NCBI RefSeq assembly: GCF_013409505.1 | Contig: NZ_JACCBN010000001.1 | Span: 6,102,489 to 6,166,488 of the forward strand | Direction: 5' to 3' | DNA length: 64,000 nt | Origin: Actinomycetospora corticicola | Lineage (GTDB): Bacteria > Actinomycetota > Actinomycetes > Mycobacteriales > Pseudonocardiaceae | In this document: positions 39,037-47,575 of the stretch, piece by piece | Layout: every line of letters starts with the position of its first letter | Numbering within the stretch: position 1 is the stretch's first letter | Made by a program: the position numbers and the translations under genes | The notes under the pieces: model-generated | What the model was told of the DNA's origin: nothing | Databases searched by the model: none | The model's input: the letters and a program-made list of their open reading frames with translations, nothing else

Positions 39037-40716
39037 TCACACGGAGGTCAACAGGCCCCGCTCGCGGACGACCGGGATCGACAACGTGCGGTAGCCGACC
39101 TCGTCGAAGAGCACGACCACGGTGTCGTCGGCGACGGTCTGCACGACGCCGCGGCCCCACTGGTCGTGGGCGACGGCCTCGCCGGGTGCCGGCTCTCCGT
39201 GGGACGCGCCGGAGCGCGCCCCGGGGTCCCCGACGTCGCCCGCGTCACAGCGGTCGCAGTTCCCGCAGGCCCCGTCCCGGGGTTCCCCGAGCACCTCGAG
39301 CAGGGTCCGCCGCCGGCAGCCCGTCCCTTCGGCGAAGCGCCGCACCAGCTCGACCTTCGACCGCTGCCGGTCCCGGCTCCGGGTCACCAGCTCGGCGGCC
39401 GCCCGGGCGAGGTCGATCGCGGGCCCGTCGTTGGTCCCGGCGAGGAGGCGCCGACCGGGGGCCTGGGTGACGCAGCCGCCCGCGATCAGCGCGGGCAGGG
39501 CTCGCGACAGCGCCGCCTTCGACAGTCCGGCGGCGTCGGCCAGCTCGACCTGCGCCACCCCGTCGTCGTGCAGGCGGATCGCCTCGATCACGGTGGCGAG
39601 CGCCGCCGCCCGGGCGTCGCGGCCCGACGCGAAGAGCTTCGGCCGCGCCAGGTCCTGCGGGCGGTGGAACAGCACGGCCCGGGCGGTGCCGCCGTCGCGG
39701 GCGGCCCGGCCGATCTCCTGGTGGTAGGCGTCGATCGAGGTGGGCACGTCCCCGTGGACGATCCAGCGGACACCGGGCTTGTCGATCCCCATGCCGAAGG
39801 CGCTGGTGGCGACGACGACGCGGAGGTCGTCGGCCATGAACGCGTCCTGCACGGCCTGCCGCTCCCGCTTGCGGAGCCCCCCGTGGCACGCCCCGGCGGT
39901 CACCCCGGCCTCCTTCAGCCGGTCCGCGAGCAGGGTGGTGTGCCCCCGGGTGGTCACGTAGACGATCCCGGGCCCCTCCAGCCCGACGACGGCGTCGGTC
40001 ACCTGCCGCCACTTCGCCTCCTCGGAGTGGACGAGGTGCACGGCGAGGTGGGTGTCCGGCCGGTCGACGTCGCGGACGACCACGCACGCGTCGGGCACCC
40101 CGAGCAGGTCGAGGATCTCCTCGCGGGCGGGCACCGAGGCGGTCGCGGTGAGGGCGAGAATCCGGGGCGACCCGAGCGCCCGCGCCACCGGGGCGAGCGC
40201 GAGGTAGTCCGGCCGGAAGTCCGGGCCCCAGTCGCACACGCAGTGCGCCTCGTCCACGGCGAGGAGCGTGGGCGGCGCCGTCACGAGCTCCCGCAGCACC
40301 TCCGGGTTCGCGAGCTGCTCGGGGGAGGTGACGAGCACGCTCAGCTCGCCCGCCACGAAGGACGCCAGCGCGCCCCGTCCGTTCTCCGAGTTCAGGGCGC
40401 CGGCGCGCACACCCGAGGCGTTCAGGTGCGCCACCTGGTCGCGGTGCAGCGCGAGCGTCGGGGACACGACGACGGTGCGGCCGCCGAGCAGATCGCCGGC
40501 GATCGCGTACACCGCGGTCTTGCCCGCCGCCGGGGGCAGCACGGCGAGGGTGTCGCTGGTCAGCGCGGCGAGCACCGCGTCGCGCTGGCCGTCGCCGAGG
40601 CGCGCACCGGGGCCGAGGAAGCGGTCCACGGCCTCATCGAGATGGTCGGCCGCCGGCGGCAGCGGACCGCAGGGTCCGTCGTTCGTCGCGTCAACACCGC
40701 GGTGGGTCGCTGTCAC
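39037..40716 (-). CDS. recQ: RecQ-family ATP-dependent DNA helicase
   Basis: About 559 residues from GTG 40716. Helicase motifs: LPPAAGKTAVYAIAG (Walker A, about residues 47-61), VDEAHCVCDWGPDF (DEAH, about residues 145-158), ALTATAS, and IGRAARDGGTARAV (motif VI). The zinc-binding RQC part has CGNCDRCDAG near residue 490. The extreme C terminus (about 510-559) has WGRGVVQTVADDTVVVLFD, a PcrA/UvrD-type tail often found in actinobacterial short RecQ proteins. There is no HRDC domain. Divergent from topoisomerase IB. Confidence 0.93.
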   Translation of the reverse strand: MTATHRGVDATNDGPCGPLPPAADHLDEAVDRFLGPGARLGDGQRDAVLAALTSDTLAVLPPAAGKTAVYAIAGDLLGGRTVVVSPTLALHRDQVAHLNASGVRAGALNSENGRGALASFVAGELSVLVTSPEQLANPEVLRELVTAPPTLLAVDEAHCVCDWGPDFRPDYLALAPVARALGSPRILALTATASVPAREEILDLLGVPDACVVVRDVDRPDTHLAVHLVHSEEAKWRQVTDAVVGLEGPGIVYVTTRGHTTLLADRLKEAGVTAGACHGGLRKRERQAVQDAFMADDLRVVVATSAFGMGIDKPGVRWIVHGDVPTSIDAYHQEIGRAARDGGTARAVLFHRPQDLARPKLFASGRDARAAALATVIEAIRLHDDGVAQVELADAAGLSKAALSRALPALIAGGCVTQAPGRRLLAGTNDGPAIDLARAAAELVTRSRDRQRSKVELVRRFAEGTGCRRRTLLEVLGEPRDGACGNCDRCDAGDVGDPGARSGASHGEPAPGEAVAHDQWGRGVVQTVADDTVVVLFDEVGYRTLSIPVVRERGLLTSV

Positions 40717-40791
40717 GGGGCCGGGGTGGGCCGACGCCGGTCGCCGGAAACGCCCGGTTGGAGTGGCTGTACCGGTGGGTACTGCGGGCCG

Positions 40792-41841
40792 GTGACGTTG
40801 ACCAGGGTCGACCCCCACGGGCCCGGACTCGGACGCCGCCGCCGCGGGAAGGGCTTCAGCTACTTCGACCTCACCACGGGCGACGCGGTGACCGACGGGT
40901 CGACGGTGGACCGCATCACGGCCCTCGTGATCCCGCCCGCGTGGCGTGACGTGTGGATCTCGCCGCGCGACGACGGGCACATCCAGGCCGTCGGGACCGA
41001 CGCCGCCGGACGCCGCCAGTACCGCTACCACGCGGAGTGGACCGAGCAGCAGTCCCGCGAGAAGTTCGAGCGGGTCGCGCGGCTCGGCGCGCAGATGCCC
41101 GAGGTCCGTGCGCAGCTCCAGGAACTTCTCGGGAGCGAGGGGCTCGGCCGCGAGCGGGTCCTCGCCGGCGCGGTGTGGCTGCTCGACCTCGGGGTCTTCC
41201 GCGTCGGCGGGGAGGAGTACGCGGAGGGCGACAAGTACTCCGAGGCGTCGTTCGGGCTGGCCACCCTGCGCCGCGAGCACGCCAGCGCCCGCAAGGACGG
41301 GTCGGTGCAGTTCCGCTACGTCGCGAAGGCGGGGGTGCCGCGCACCCTCACGATCGCCGACCCGGCCACCCACCGCCTGGTCACCTCGCTCAAGCGTCGC
41401 CGCGGGGGCGGGGACGACCTCCTGGCGTGGTCGGCGACCCGGCAGCGCAAGCGGGTGTGGCACGACGTGACCGCCGACGACGTCAACGACGCCGTGCACG
41501 AGCTGGTCGGCGACGAGTTCACCGCGAAGGACCTCCGCACGTGGAACGCGGGCGTGGTCGCCGCCGTGGCCCTCGCGACCCAGGTGGGGCCGGACGGCAC
41601 GCCGCCGACCGCCGAACGCAAGCGCAAGGCCGCCGTCACGCACACCATGAAGACCGTCGCCGCCCAGCTCGGCAACACCCCCGCCGTCTGCAAGCGGTCC
41701 TACGTCGACCCGGTGCTCGTCGGACATTTCGAGGCCGGTCGCACGGTGCTCGACGCGATCCGCGACGCCGACCCGTCCGACCTCGCCATGCGCGAGCAGG
41801 TGGAGGCGGCGGTGCTGGAGCTGGTCACGGCCCGCGACTGA
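40792..41841 (+). CDS. Type IB DNA topoisomerase
   Basis: A 349-residue poxvirus/bacterial-type TopIB from GTG 40792. The N-terminal domain contains WISPRDDGHIQAVGTD (about residues 52-67). The catalytic domain has RVGGEEYAEG and Lys/Arg residues about 140-200, and the active-site Tyr in CKRSYVDPVL (about residue 303). It relaxes supercoils by nicking one strand through a 3'-phosphotyrosine. It is divergent from recQ with a 75-bp gap, a pairing that may reflect shared repair functions. Confidence 0.93.
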   Translation: MTLTRVDPHGPGLGRRRRGKGFSYFDLTTGDAVTDGSTVDRITALVIPPAWRDVWISPRDDGHIQAVGTDAAGRRQYRYHAEWTEQQSREKFERVARLGAQMPEVRAQLQELLGSEGLGRERVLAGAVWLLDLGVFRVGGEEYAEGDKYSEASFGLATLRREHASARKDGSVQFRYVAKAGVPRTLTIADPATHRLVTSLKRRRGGGDDLLAWSATRQRKRVWHDVTADDVNDAVHELVGDEFTAKDLRTWNAGVVAAVALATQVGPDGTPPTAERKRKAAVTHTMKTVAAQLGNTPAVCKRSYVDPVLVGHFEAGRTVLDAIRDADPSDLAMREQVEAAVLELVTARD

Positions 41842-41881
41842 GACCTGCCGGCGTGCGAGCCGCCCGCGATCCGGCCGACGC

Positions 41882-42646
41882 TCAGACGCCGACCGAGTCC
41901 GGGTCGAGCTCCGACCAGATCGTCGTGCCGTCGGGGTGGCGCTGCAGGCCCCACTCGCGCGACACGGCGGCGACCATCGCGAGGCCCCGGCCGCGGGGCG
42001 ACGAGGTCGGCGGCGCGACCCACGTGTCCGCCGCGGGGATCCGGTGGCCGACGCCGTAGTCGCGGACGGTCATCCGCAGCGTCGGGCCCCGGCCCTCCAT
42101 CTCGACCACCGACGCGCTCGTGGCGTGCTCGACGGAGTTGGTGACCAGCTCGGTCACCACGATCTCGGCCGCCTCGCGCACGGAGTCGGAGACGCCCCAC
42201 CGCGTGCAGGTCTCCCGCACCCTGGTGCGCGCGCGGCCGGGGGCGTGCGCGTCGACGGTGAAGCGCCACCACACCCGCAGCAGCGGCGGGCGGTCGGTCA
42301 GGTGGACCAGGGCCTCCGCCACGTCGGGGAAGACGGGGATCCGCCGGGCGACGCCGGAGCCGGTGAGCAGCGCGGCGAGCGCCGGGTCGGGCGCCACGAT
42401 CGCCAGGCAGGCCGCGGGCCAGCCGGCCGTGCGGTCGAGCGCCTCGGTGAGGGCGTGCACCACGGAGGCGTGCCGGGGCCGCAGGTCCGCGGCCTCGAGG
42501 ACCACCCCGCGGTGGGCCCGGAGGAGGTCGGCGAGGGTGTGCACGAACGACTCGCGGTCGGCGCGGTCGAGGTCCCCCCGGACCGTCACCACGACCGCGT
42601 CGCCCGACGACGGGGCGGCGCGGGTCTCCCACGCGAGTTGCTGCAC
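41882..42646 (-). CDS. STAS-HATPase fusion, partner-switch regulator
   Basis: A 254-residue protein with two domains. Residues 1-115 form a STAS-like domain (VVVTVRGDLDRADRESFVH, then a degenerate phosphorylation loop HASVVHALTE). Residues about 130-254 form an RsbW-type ATPase: EAAEIVVTELVTNSVEHAT (N box, about residues 160-178), VRDYGVGHRIP (G1), SPRGRGLAMVAAVSREWG (G2). Here the ATPase boxes are intact, unlike the two RsbW-like proteins elsewhere. A kinase and its own STAS fused together suggests cis-regulation. Confidence 0.85.
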   Translation of the reverse strand: MQQLAWETRAAPSSGDAVVVTVRGDLDRADRESFVHTLADLLRAHRGVVLEAADLRPRHASVVHALTEALDRTAGWPAACLAIVAPDPALAALLTGSGVARRIPVFPDVAEALVHLTDRPPLLRVWWRFTVDAHAPGRARTRVRETCTRWGVSDSVREAAEIVVTELVTNSVEHATSASVVEMEGRGPTLRMTVRDYGVGHRIPAADTWVAPPTSSPRGRGLAMVAAVSREWGLQRHPDGTTIWSELDPDSVGV

Positions 42647-42752
42647 GATTCACCTCGCGGCCGTGATACCCCCGGACGGGCCGGGGCAAGCGCGGGTGCC
42701 GGGCCCGGTCGTCCGGCCCCGGGTCGGAGCGCGGCGCCCGCCGGGACGGGCC

Positions 42753-43301
42753 ATGATGGAGCTCATGAGCACCGACGCCGGCGAGGGCGCCGAGGGCGCC
42801 GAGGACCGCTCCGACCAGTCCGCCCTGGCCGCCGCGGCGGCCAGCGGGGCGGGGGACGGCGCGGGGACCGCGGAGCTGGTCGAGTCGCCGGGCGCGGTGA
42901 TGCGCGTCGCCGGCATGGTCGGCAAGCTCATCGAGGAGGTGCGCTCGGCACCGCTCGACGAGGCGGGCCGGGCCCGGCTGGCGGACATCCACGCCCGCTC
43001 GATCACGGAGCTCGGGAAGGGCCTGGCCCCGGAGCTGCGCGACGAACTCGCCCGCATCTCGCTACCGCTCGGCACCGACGAGGTCCCGTCGCAGGCCGAG
43101 CTGCGGATCGCGCAGGCCCAGCTGCTGGGCTGGCTCGAGGGGCTGTTCCACGGGATCCAGAGCGCCGTGCTGGCTCAGCAGATGGCGGCCCGGGGACAGC
43201 TCGAGCAGATGCGCGAGGGTCGGTCGGTGCGTGCGGGGGCCGCCCTGCCCGGGGGCACCGCCCCCGCCGAGGGCGGTCAGTTCGGCGGGCAGTACCTGTG
43301 A
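42753..43301 (+). CDS. bpa: Bacterial proteasome activator
   Basis: 182 residues from ATG 42753; ATG 42765 after GGAG gives a shorter form and is also plausible. The protein has an acidic, low-complexity N-terminal tail (residues 1-50), then the four-helix core with GAVMRVAGMVGKLIEEV and AELRIAQAQLLGWLEGLFHG. The C terminus ends in GGQFGGQYL, matching the Bpa tail with its HbYX-like end that docks the 20S proteasome. It delivers proteins for ATP-independent degradation. Its presence is a strong actinobacterial marker. Confidence 0.93.
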   Translation: MMELMSTDAGEGAEGAEDRSDQSALAAAAASGAGDGAGTAELVESPGAVMRVAGMVGKLIEEVRSAPLDEAGRARLADIHARSITELGKGLAPELRDELARISLPLGTDEVPSQAELRIAQAQLLGWLEGLFHGIQSAVLAQQMAARGQLEQMREGRSVRAGAALPGGTAPAEGGQFGGQYL

Positions 43302-43320
43302 CCGCCCGCCGCGGACGGAC

Positions 43321-43632
43321 TCAGCCTTCGAGGACGACCTCGCCGGCGGTGCCGGGCCGGGGGCGGCGCAGCGCGGAGCGCCGCTCGTCCTCGGTCAGGC
43401 CGCCCCAGACGCCGTAGGGCTCGCGGGTCGCCAGGGCGTGGCGACGGCAGGGGTCGAGGACCGGGCAGGCCATGCAGACCCGCTTGGCCTGGCTGGCGCG
43501 CTGCTCGCGGCGCGGGCCGCGCTCGCCGTCGGGGTGGAAGAAGAAGCTCGAGTCCATGCCCCGGCACGAGCCGTGCAGCTGCCAGTCCCACTCGTCGATG
43601 ATCGGGCCGGGCAGCAGACGCACATCAGCCAC
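43321..43632 (-). CDS. WhiB-family iron-sulfur regulator
   Basis: A 103-residue WhiB-like protein. The four cluster cysteines are visible: one in GSCRGMDSSFFF (about residue 23), and three in CMACPVLDPC (about residues 53-62). The turn is YGVWGGLTEDER (about residues 73-84), and the basic C-terminal patch is RRPRPG. These 4Fe-4S proteins bind sigma factor region 4 and modulate transcription. The order and length resemble WhiB2/WhmD-like developmental regulators, but the subtype is not certain. Confidence 0.93.
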   Translation of the reverse strand: MADVRLLPGPIIDEWDWQLHGSCRGMDSSFFFHPDGERGPRREQRASQAKRVCMACPVLDPCRRHALATREPYGVWGGLTEDERRSALRRPRPGTAGEVVLEG

Positions 43633-43702
43633 GGGAACCTCCAGGCCTTCTGAACAGGCGTCGGCGGCCAGGGGTGACCGGCACGACGGGATCGTCGGCG
43701 GT

Positions 43703-43728
43703 ATAACCGGCCACCGTCGATCACAAAC
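43703..43728 (-). promoter_or_regulatory. Possible SigF-type promoter upstream of the WhiB gene
   Basis: On the minus strand GTTT is followed after 16 bases by GGTTAT, close to GTTT-N16-GGGTAT. It lies about 71 bases upstream of the WhiB-family start. The -10 has one mismatch, so this is tentative. Confidence 0.4.
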
Positions 43729-43918
43729 CAGTTCGCCTCACCCGGTCGGACGCAACCGGCCCACCGGTGTGTCCTACCCCCGGTGGGCACCCTGCGACCG
43801 GCCGACGACCGTGCGTCGCGAGTAGTGTCCGGCCCGGTGGGTATCGTGCGGCCACCTGAGGAGTCCGTGATCTGCCGGCACGGCACGGGTCACCACGCAA
43901 GTTTCGAGGAGTCGGTGC

Positions 43919-44320
43919 ATGACTGACAGCGCAGGGAACGGGGGGCGGGAGGCCGTGGCCACCGAGGAGGAGTTCTCCACCGAGGAGCCGATGGGCGTCG
44001 ACGTCCAGCGCTCGGGCGAGACGTCGGTCATCCGCCTGACCGGCGAGATCGACATGCTCACCACGCCGGCACTGCGGGCCAAGGTGACCGAGGAACTGGC
44101 CGCCGGGCTGTCGGTGCTCGTGCTCGACATGCTCGCCGTCGAGTTCCTGGGGTCCAGCGGCCTGGCGCTGCTGGTCGAGGCGCTCGACGAGTCGCGCAAC
44201 CGCGGCGTCGCGCTCCGGCTGGTGGCCGACAGCCGCCCCGTGAGCCGTCCGCTGCAGGCCACCGGGCTGACCGACCTGTTCGAGATCCACACGACCGTCG
44301 AGGACGCCCTCGCGGCCTGA
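43919..44320 (+). CDS. STAS-domain anti-sigma factor antagonist
   Basis: 133 residues with a STAS domain: SVIRLTGEIDMLTTPALRA (about residues 39-57), and LVLDMLAVEFLGSSGLALL, where the phosphorylatable Ser is in LGSSGL (about residue 79), then VSRPLQATGLTDLF. It has an acidic N-terminal tail of about 30 residues. First gene of the second STAS-RsbW-sigma module. A weak GGGTAT -10 lies at 43839-43844, but no clear -35 is visible. Confidence 0.9.
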   Translation: MTDSAGNGGREAVATEEEFSTEEPMGVDVQRSGETSVIRLTGEIDMLTTPALRAKVTEELAAGLSVLVLDMLAVEFLGSSGLALLVEALDESRNRGVALRLVADSRPVSRPLQATGLTDLFEIHTTVEDALAA

Positions 44321-44501
44321 CCGCGCGGCGCGTCGCCCGACGCGCCCGTGTCCGGACCCGCGCCGACGACCGGCGCGGCGAGAACCGGTGGTGACCGGCG
44401 GCGTGTGCGCCGATACGGTGACGCGGCGGGGCGGGCCCCGTCGCATTTCCCGGACGTCGCGAGAGCGACGTCCCCCGACCGCGAAACGGAGACCAGCAGT
44501 C

Positions 44502-44975
44502 GTGCAGATGCCCGATCCGCAGCAGCGCGTTCCCGAGGTCCCCGCCGCGGGCGTGGCGACCGAGGTGGACGGCCTGCCGAGCACGACGAGCCTCGCGGAG
44601 GTCCCGAGCCCGGTCGAGGTGCGTGTCCACGCCGACCCGGCGCTGATCCCGTCGGTCCGCGCCGTCGCGGCGGACCTCGCGGCCCGGGCCGACTTCGACC
44701 TCGACGCCGTGTCCGACCTGCGCATGGCGGTCGACGAGGCCTGCTCGGCCCTGGTCCCGCTGGCCAGCGTCGGCGGTCAGCTGCGGTGCGGCTTCACGGT
44801 CATCGACGGCCGGGTCGCCGTGGTGGCGCGGGTGCCGGTCGATCGCCCGACCTCGCTGCGTCAGGACACCTTCGGCTGGCGCGTGCTCGACACGCTGACC
44901 GACGTCGCCGAGGTGCTCGACGGCGACCCGGCGTGGATCGGCATCCGGCTGCTGAAGGACCGGACCACGACGTGA
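44502..44975 (+). CDS. RsbW-type anti-sigma factor (ATP-binding)
   Basis: 157 residues from GTG 44502, with CGGAGA upstream. HATPase_c_2 features: DAVSDLRMAVDEACSALV (N box, about residues 67-84) and TFGWRVLDTLTDVAEV (about residues 124-139). It is close in sequence to the protein at 25843-26310, including the degenerate G1 box. It would silence the sigma factor coupled to it by the GTGA overlap at 44972. Confidence 0.88.
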   Translation: MQMPDPQQRVPEVPAAGVATEVDGLPSTTSLAEVPSPVEVRVHADPALIPSVRAVAADLAARADFDLDAVSDLRMAVDEACSALVPLASVGGQLRCGFTVIDGRVAVVARVPVDRPTSLRQDTFGWRVLDTLTDVAEVLDGDPAWIGIRLLKDRTTT

Positions 44976-45778
44976 GCGTCCCCGCCGGGCAGGAGAAGCG
45001 GGACCAGGAGAAGCGCGACGACTCCTACGCCCATCTCGCACCCCTGCTCGCCGAGCACGCCGCCCTCCCCGTCGGGGACAGGCGTCGCGAGGCACTCCGC
45101 GCCCGCCTCGTCCAGGGCTACCTCCCGCTCGCCAAGCACATCGCGCGGCGCTTCGCGCAGCGCGGCGAGCCCCAGGAGGACCTCGAGCAGGTCGCGACGG
45201 TCGGGCTGATCCACGCCGTCGACCGGTTCTCCCCCGAACGTGGCTCGGACTTCCTGTCCTACGCGGTCCCCACCATCACCGGCGAGGTCCGCCGCTACTT
45301 CCGCGACAAGGCGTGGTCCACCCGCGTCCCGCGGCGCCTCAAGGACCTGCGGCTGGCGATCGGCTCCGCGATGCCCGCCCTCTCCCAGGAGCTGGGCCGC
45401 GCCCCGACGGCGGGGGAGCTCGCCGAGCGGCTCTCCAAGCCCCGCGAGGAGATCCTCGAGGCGCTGGAGGCGGCCAACGCCTACCGGTCGAGCTCGCTCG
45501 ACGACATGCTCGTCGACGACCCGTCGTCTGGTCGCCTCGCCGACGTGCTCGGCACCGACGACGACGAACTCACCCAGGTCGAGCACCGGGAGACGGTGCA
45601 GCCCGCGCTGCGTCGCCTGCCCGAGCGCGAGCGCACCATCGTGATGCTGCGCTTCTTCGGCGGGATGACCCAGACGCAGATCGCCGAGCGTGTCGGCGTC
45701 TCGCAGATGCACGTCTCCCGTCTGCTCACCCGCACGCTCGCGGCGCTGCGCCAGGACCTGTCCGAGGGCGGGAGCTGA
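44972..45778 (+). CDS. SigB/SigF-type RNA polymerase sigma factor
   Basis: 268 residues from GTG 44972. Region 2: LPLAKHIARRFAQRGEPQ, then FLSYAVPTITGEVRRYFRDK. Region 4: RTIVMLRFFGGMTQTQIA and VGVSQMHVSRLLTRTL. It is closely related to the sigma factor at 24971-25846 but lacks its Thr/Ala-rich N-terminal tail. Coupled to its anti-sigma by GTGA. The stop is 4 bases from the convergent selB stop. Confidence 0.92.
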   Translation: MSVPAGQEKRDQEKRDDSYAHLAPLLAEHAALPVGDRRREALRARLVQGYLPLAKHIARRFAQRGEPQEDLEQVATVGLIHAVDRFSPERGSDFLSYAVPTITGEVRRYFRDKAWSTRVPRRLKDLRLAIGSAMPALSQELGRAPTAGELAERLSKPREEILEALEAANAYRSSSLDDMLVDDPSSGRLADVLGTDDDELTQVEHRETVQPALRRLPERERTIVMLRFFGGMTQTQIAERVGVSQMHVSRLLTRTLAALRQDLSEGGS

Positions 45779-45781
45779 GCC

Positions 45782-47575
45782 TCACCGCACGGTGTGGCCG
45801 TCGCCCTCCGGCCGGGTCCGTCCGGTCCGGGCGAGCATCTCCAGCAGGGGCACGGCCACCCGCCGGGTCGTGCCCAGCGCCTGGCGCGCCGCCGACACGG
45901 TGAACGGCTGCTCCAGCGTCGCGAGTACCTCGACCGCGCGGTCGGGGGCGTCCGGACGCAGGTAGATCCCGTCGGCGACGCGCACCAGCTCGCCCGCCTT
46001 CACCACCGCGCCCAGCTGCCGGGCGCCGAGGCCGAGCTCGCCGAGCCGGTGGGCCTCGGGGGCGAGGAACGGGGCGTCGGCGAGGTCCGCGAGCACCGCC
46101 GACACGGCCTCACGCACCGCCGTGGGCAGCCCGCCGTCGCCGGGACGCAGGATGCGGCCGCCCTCCTCGACGAGGCCCGGGCACCGTGCGAGCACCAGCG
46201 CGACCAGCCGCGGGTCGGGCAGCTCCAGCCCGCGCTGCGCCGCCTTCGTCGACAGCCCGGGCTCGAGCGGGTCGGCCGCGGCGTGGGCGGACACGAGCTC
46301 GACGAGCGTCGTCGCCAGCGCGGCGAGGTGGTCGGGGTCGATGTACCACCCGGCGGTGGAGGGCGTTCCCGACGGCGGGTCGGCGAGGCCGAGGCCCGCG
46401 AGGTCGGCGGCGCGGAGCACCCGTCGTCGGGAGAGCTCGACCGCGGTGTCGGGGGTCCCGTCGCTCGTCGCGAGCTCGCCGGCGCGTGCCCGGGCCGCAC
46501 CGCGACGCCGGAGCTCCGGGGGGCGCACGTCGAGCACGGTCAGGCCGCCGAGCACGGCGTGGGCGCCCGGATCGCGCAGCAGGGCGCGGTCGCCGGGGCG
46601 CAGGGGGAGCGGCTCGCGCAGCGTCAGCCGCACGGTGCGGGAGCCCTCCGCGGCGTCGGGCGCGTCGTCGCGGGACAGCGGCCGCACCCGCGCGGCCACC
46701 GCGGCCGACCCGACGTGGACCATCACCTGCGCGGGGAGCTTCCCGACCCCGTCGGTGCCGCGCGGCGGGTGCACCCGGACGTCGATCACCCCGGCGGCGA
46801 GCCAGCGCGCCGGCGTGAGCAGCGCGTCGCCCCGGGAGACCTCCTCGAGCGGCACCCCGCGCAGGTTGACGGCCACGCGGGCCAGCGCCGACGCCGACTC
46901 CACGGGTGCGCCCAGCGACTGCAGGCCGCGTACCGACACCGCCCGGCCGCCCAGTTCCAGCTCGTCGCCGACGGCGATCCGGCCCGCCCCGAGCGTCCCG
47001 GTCACCACCGTCCCCGCGCCGCGGATGGTGAAGGCACGGTCCACCCAGAGCCGCACGTCGGCGTCCGGGTCGGGATCGGGCAGCCGTGCCGCGAGGGCGG
47101 ACAGCTCGGCCCGCAGGTCGTCGAGGCCGGCGCCGGTCGTCCCGGACACGCACACCGCGGGCAGCCGTCCGAGGGACGACTCCGCGAGGTGCTCGAGCGC
47201 CTCGTCCCGCGCGAGCTCGGGCTCCATGAGGTCCGAGCGTGTCACCACGAGCACCCCGTCGTGCACGCCGAGCGCGTGCAGCGCGTCGAGGTGCTCCCCG
47301 GACTGCGGCATCCACCCGGCGTCCGCGGCGACGACGAACATCGTCGCGGGCACCGGCCCGACCCCGGCCAGCATCTGCGTCACGAACCGCTCGTGGCCCG
47401 GGACGTCGACGAACGCGATCGTGTGCCCGTCGACCGTGGTCCAGCCGAAGCCCAGGTCGATCGTCATCCCGCGGCGCCGTTCCTCGGCCCACCGGTCGGG
47501 TTCCATCCCGGTCAGCGCGCGGATCAGCGTCGACTTGCCGTGGTCCACGTGCCCGGCGGTCGCCAGCACCTTCAC
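45782..47575 (-). CDS. selB: Selenocysteine-specific elongation factor SelB
   Basis: About 597 residues from GTG 47575. The GTPase domain has AGHVDHGKSTLIRALTG (P-loop, about residues 7-23), DVPGHERFV (about residues 56-64) and VTRSDLMEPE (the NKxD position, about residue 112, with TRSD). Beta-barrel domains 2 and 3 follow, then a winged-helix C terminus (about residues 470-597, ending RTRPEGDGHTVR) that binds the SECIS RNA hairpin. It delivers Sec-tRNA to UGA. The start overlaps the selA stop by 4 nt (GTGA). Confidence 0.94.
   Translation of the reverse strand: MKVLATAGHVDHGKSTLIRALTGMEPDRWAEERRRGMTIDLGFGWTTVDGHTIAFVDVPGHERFVTQMLAGVGPVPATMFVVAADAGWMPQSGEHLDALHALGVHDGVLVVTRSDLMEPELARDEALEHLAESSLGRLPAVCVSGTTGAGLDDLRAELSALAARLPDPDPDADVRLWVDRAFTIRGAGTVVTGTLGAGRIAVGDELELGGRAVSVRGLQSLGAPVESASALARVAVNLRGVPLEEVSRGDALLTPARWLAAGVIDVRVHPPRGTDGVGKLPAQVMVHVGSAAVAARVRPLSRDDAPDAAEGSRTVRLTLREPLPLRPGDRALLRDPGAHAVLGGLTVLDVRPPELRRRGAARARAGELATSDGTPDTAVELSRRRVLRAADLAGLGLADPPSGTPSTAGWYIDPDHLAALATTLVELVSAHAAADPLEPGLSTKAAQRGLELPDPRLVALVLARCPGLVEEGGRILRPGDGGLPTAVREAVSAVLADLADAPFLAPEAHRLGELGLGARQLGAVVKAGELVRVADGIYLRPDAPDRAVEVLATLEQPFTVSAARQALGTTRRVAVPLLEMLARTGRTRPEGDGHTVR

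Noticed and set aside
39037..41727. One long minus-strand frame through recQ and opposite topoisomerase IB
   Set aside because: Only the part up to 40716 shows helicase motifs; the upstream part is a shadow of topoisomerase IB.
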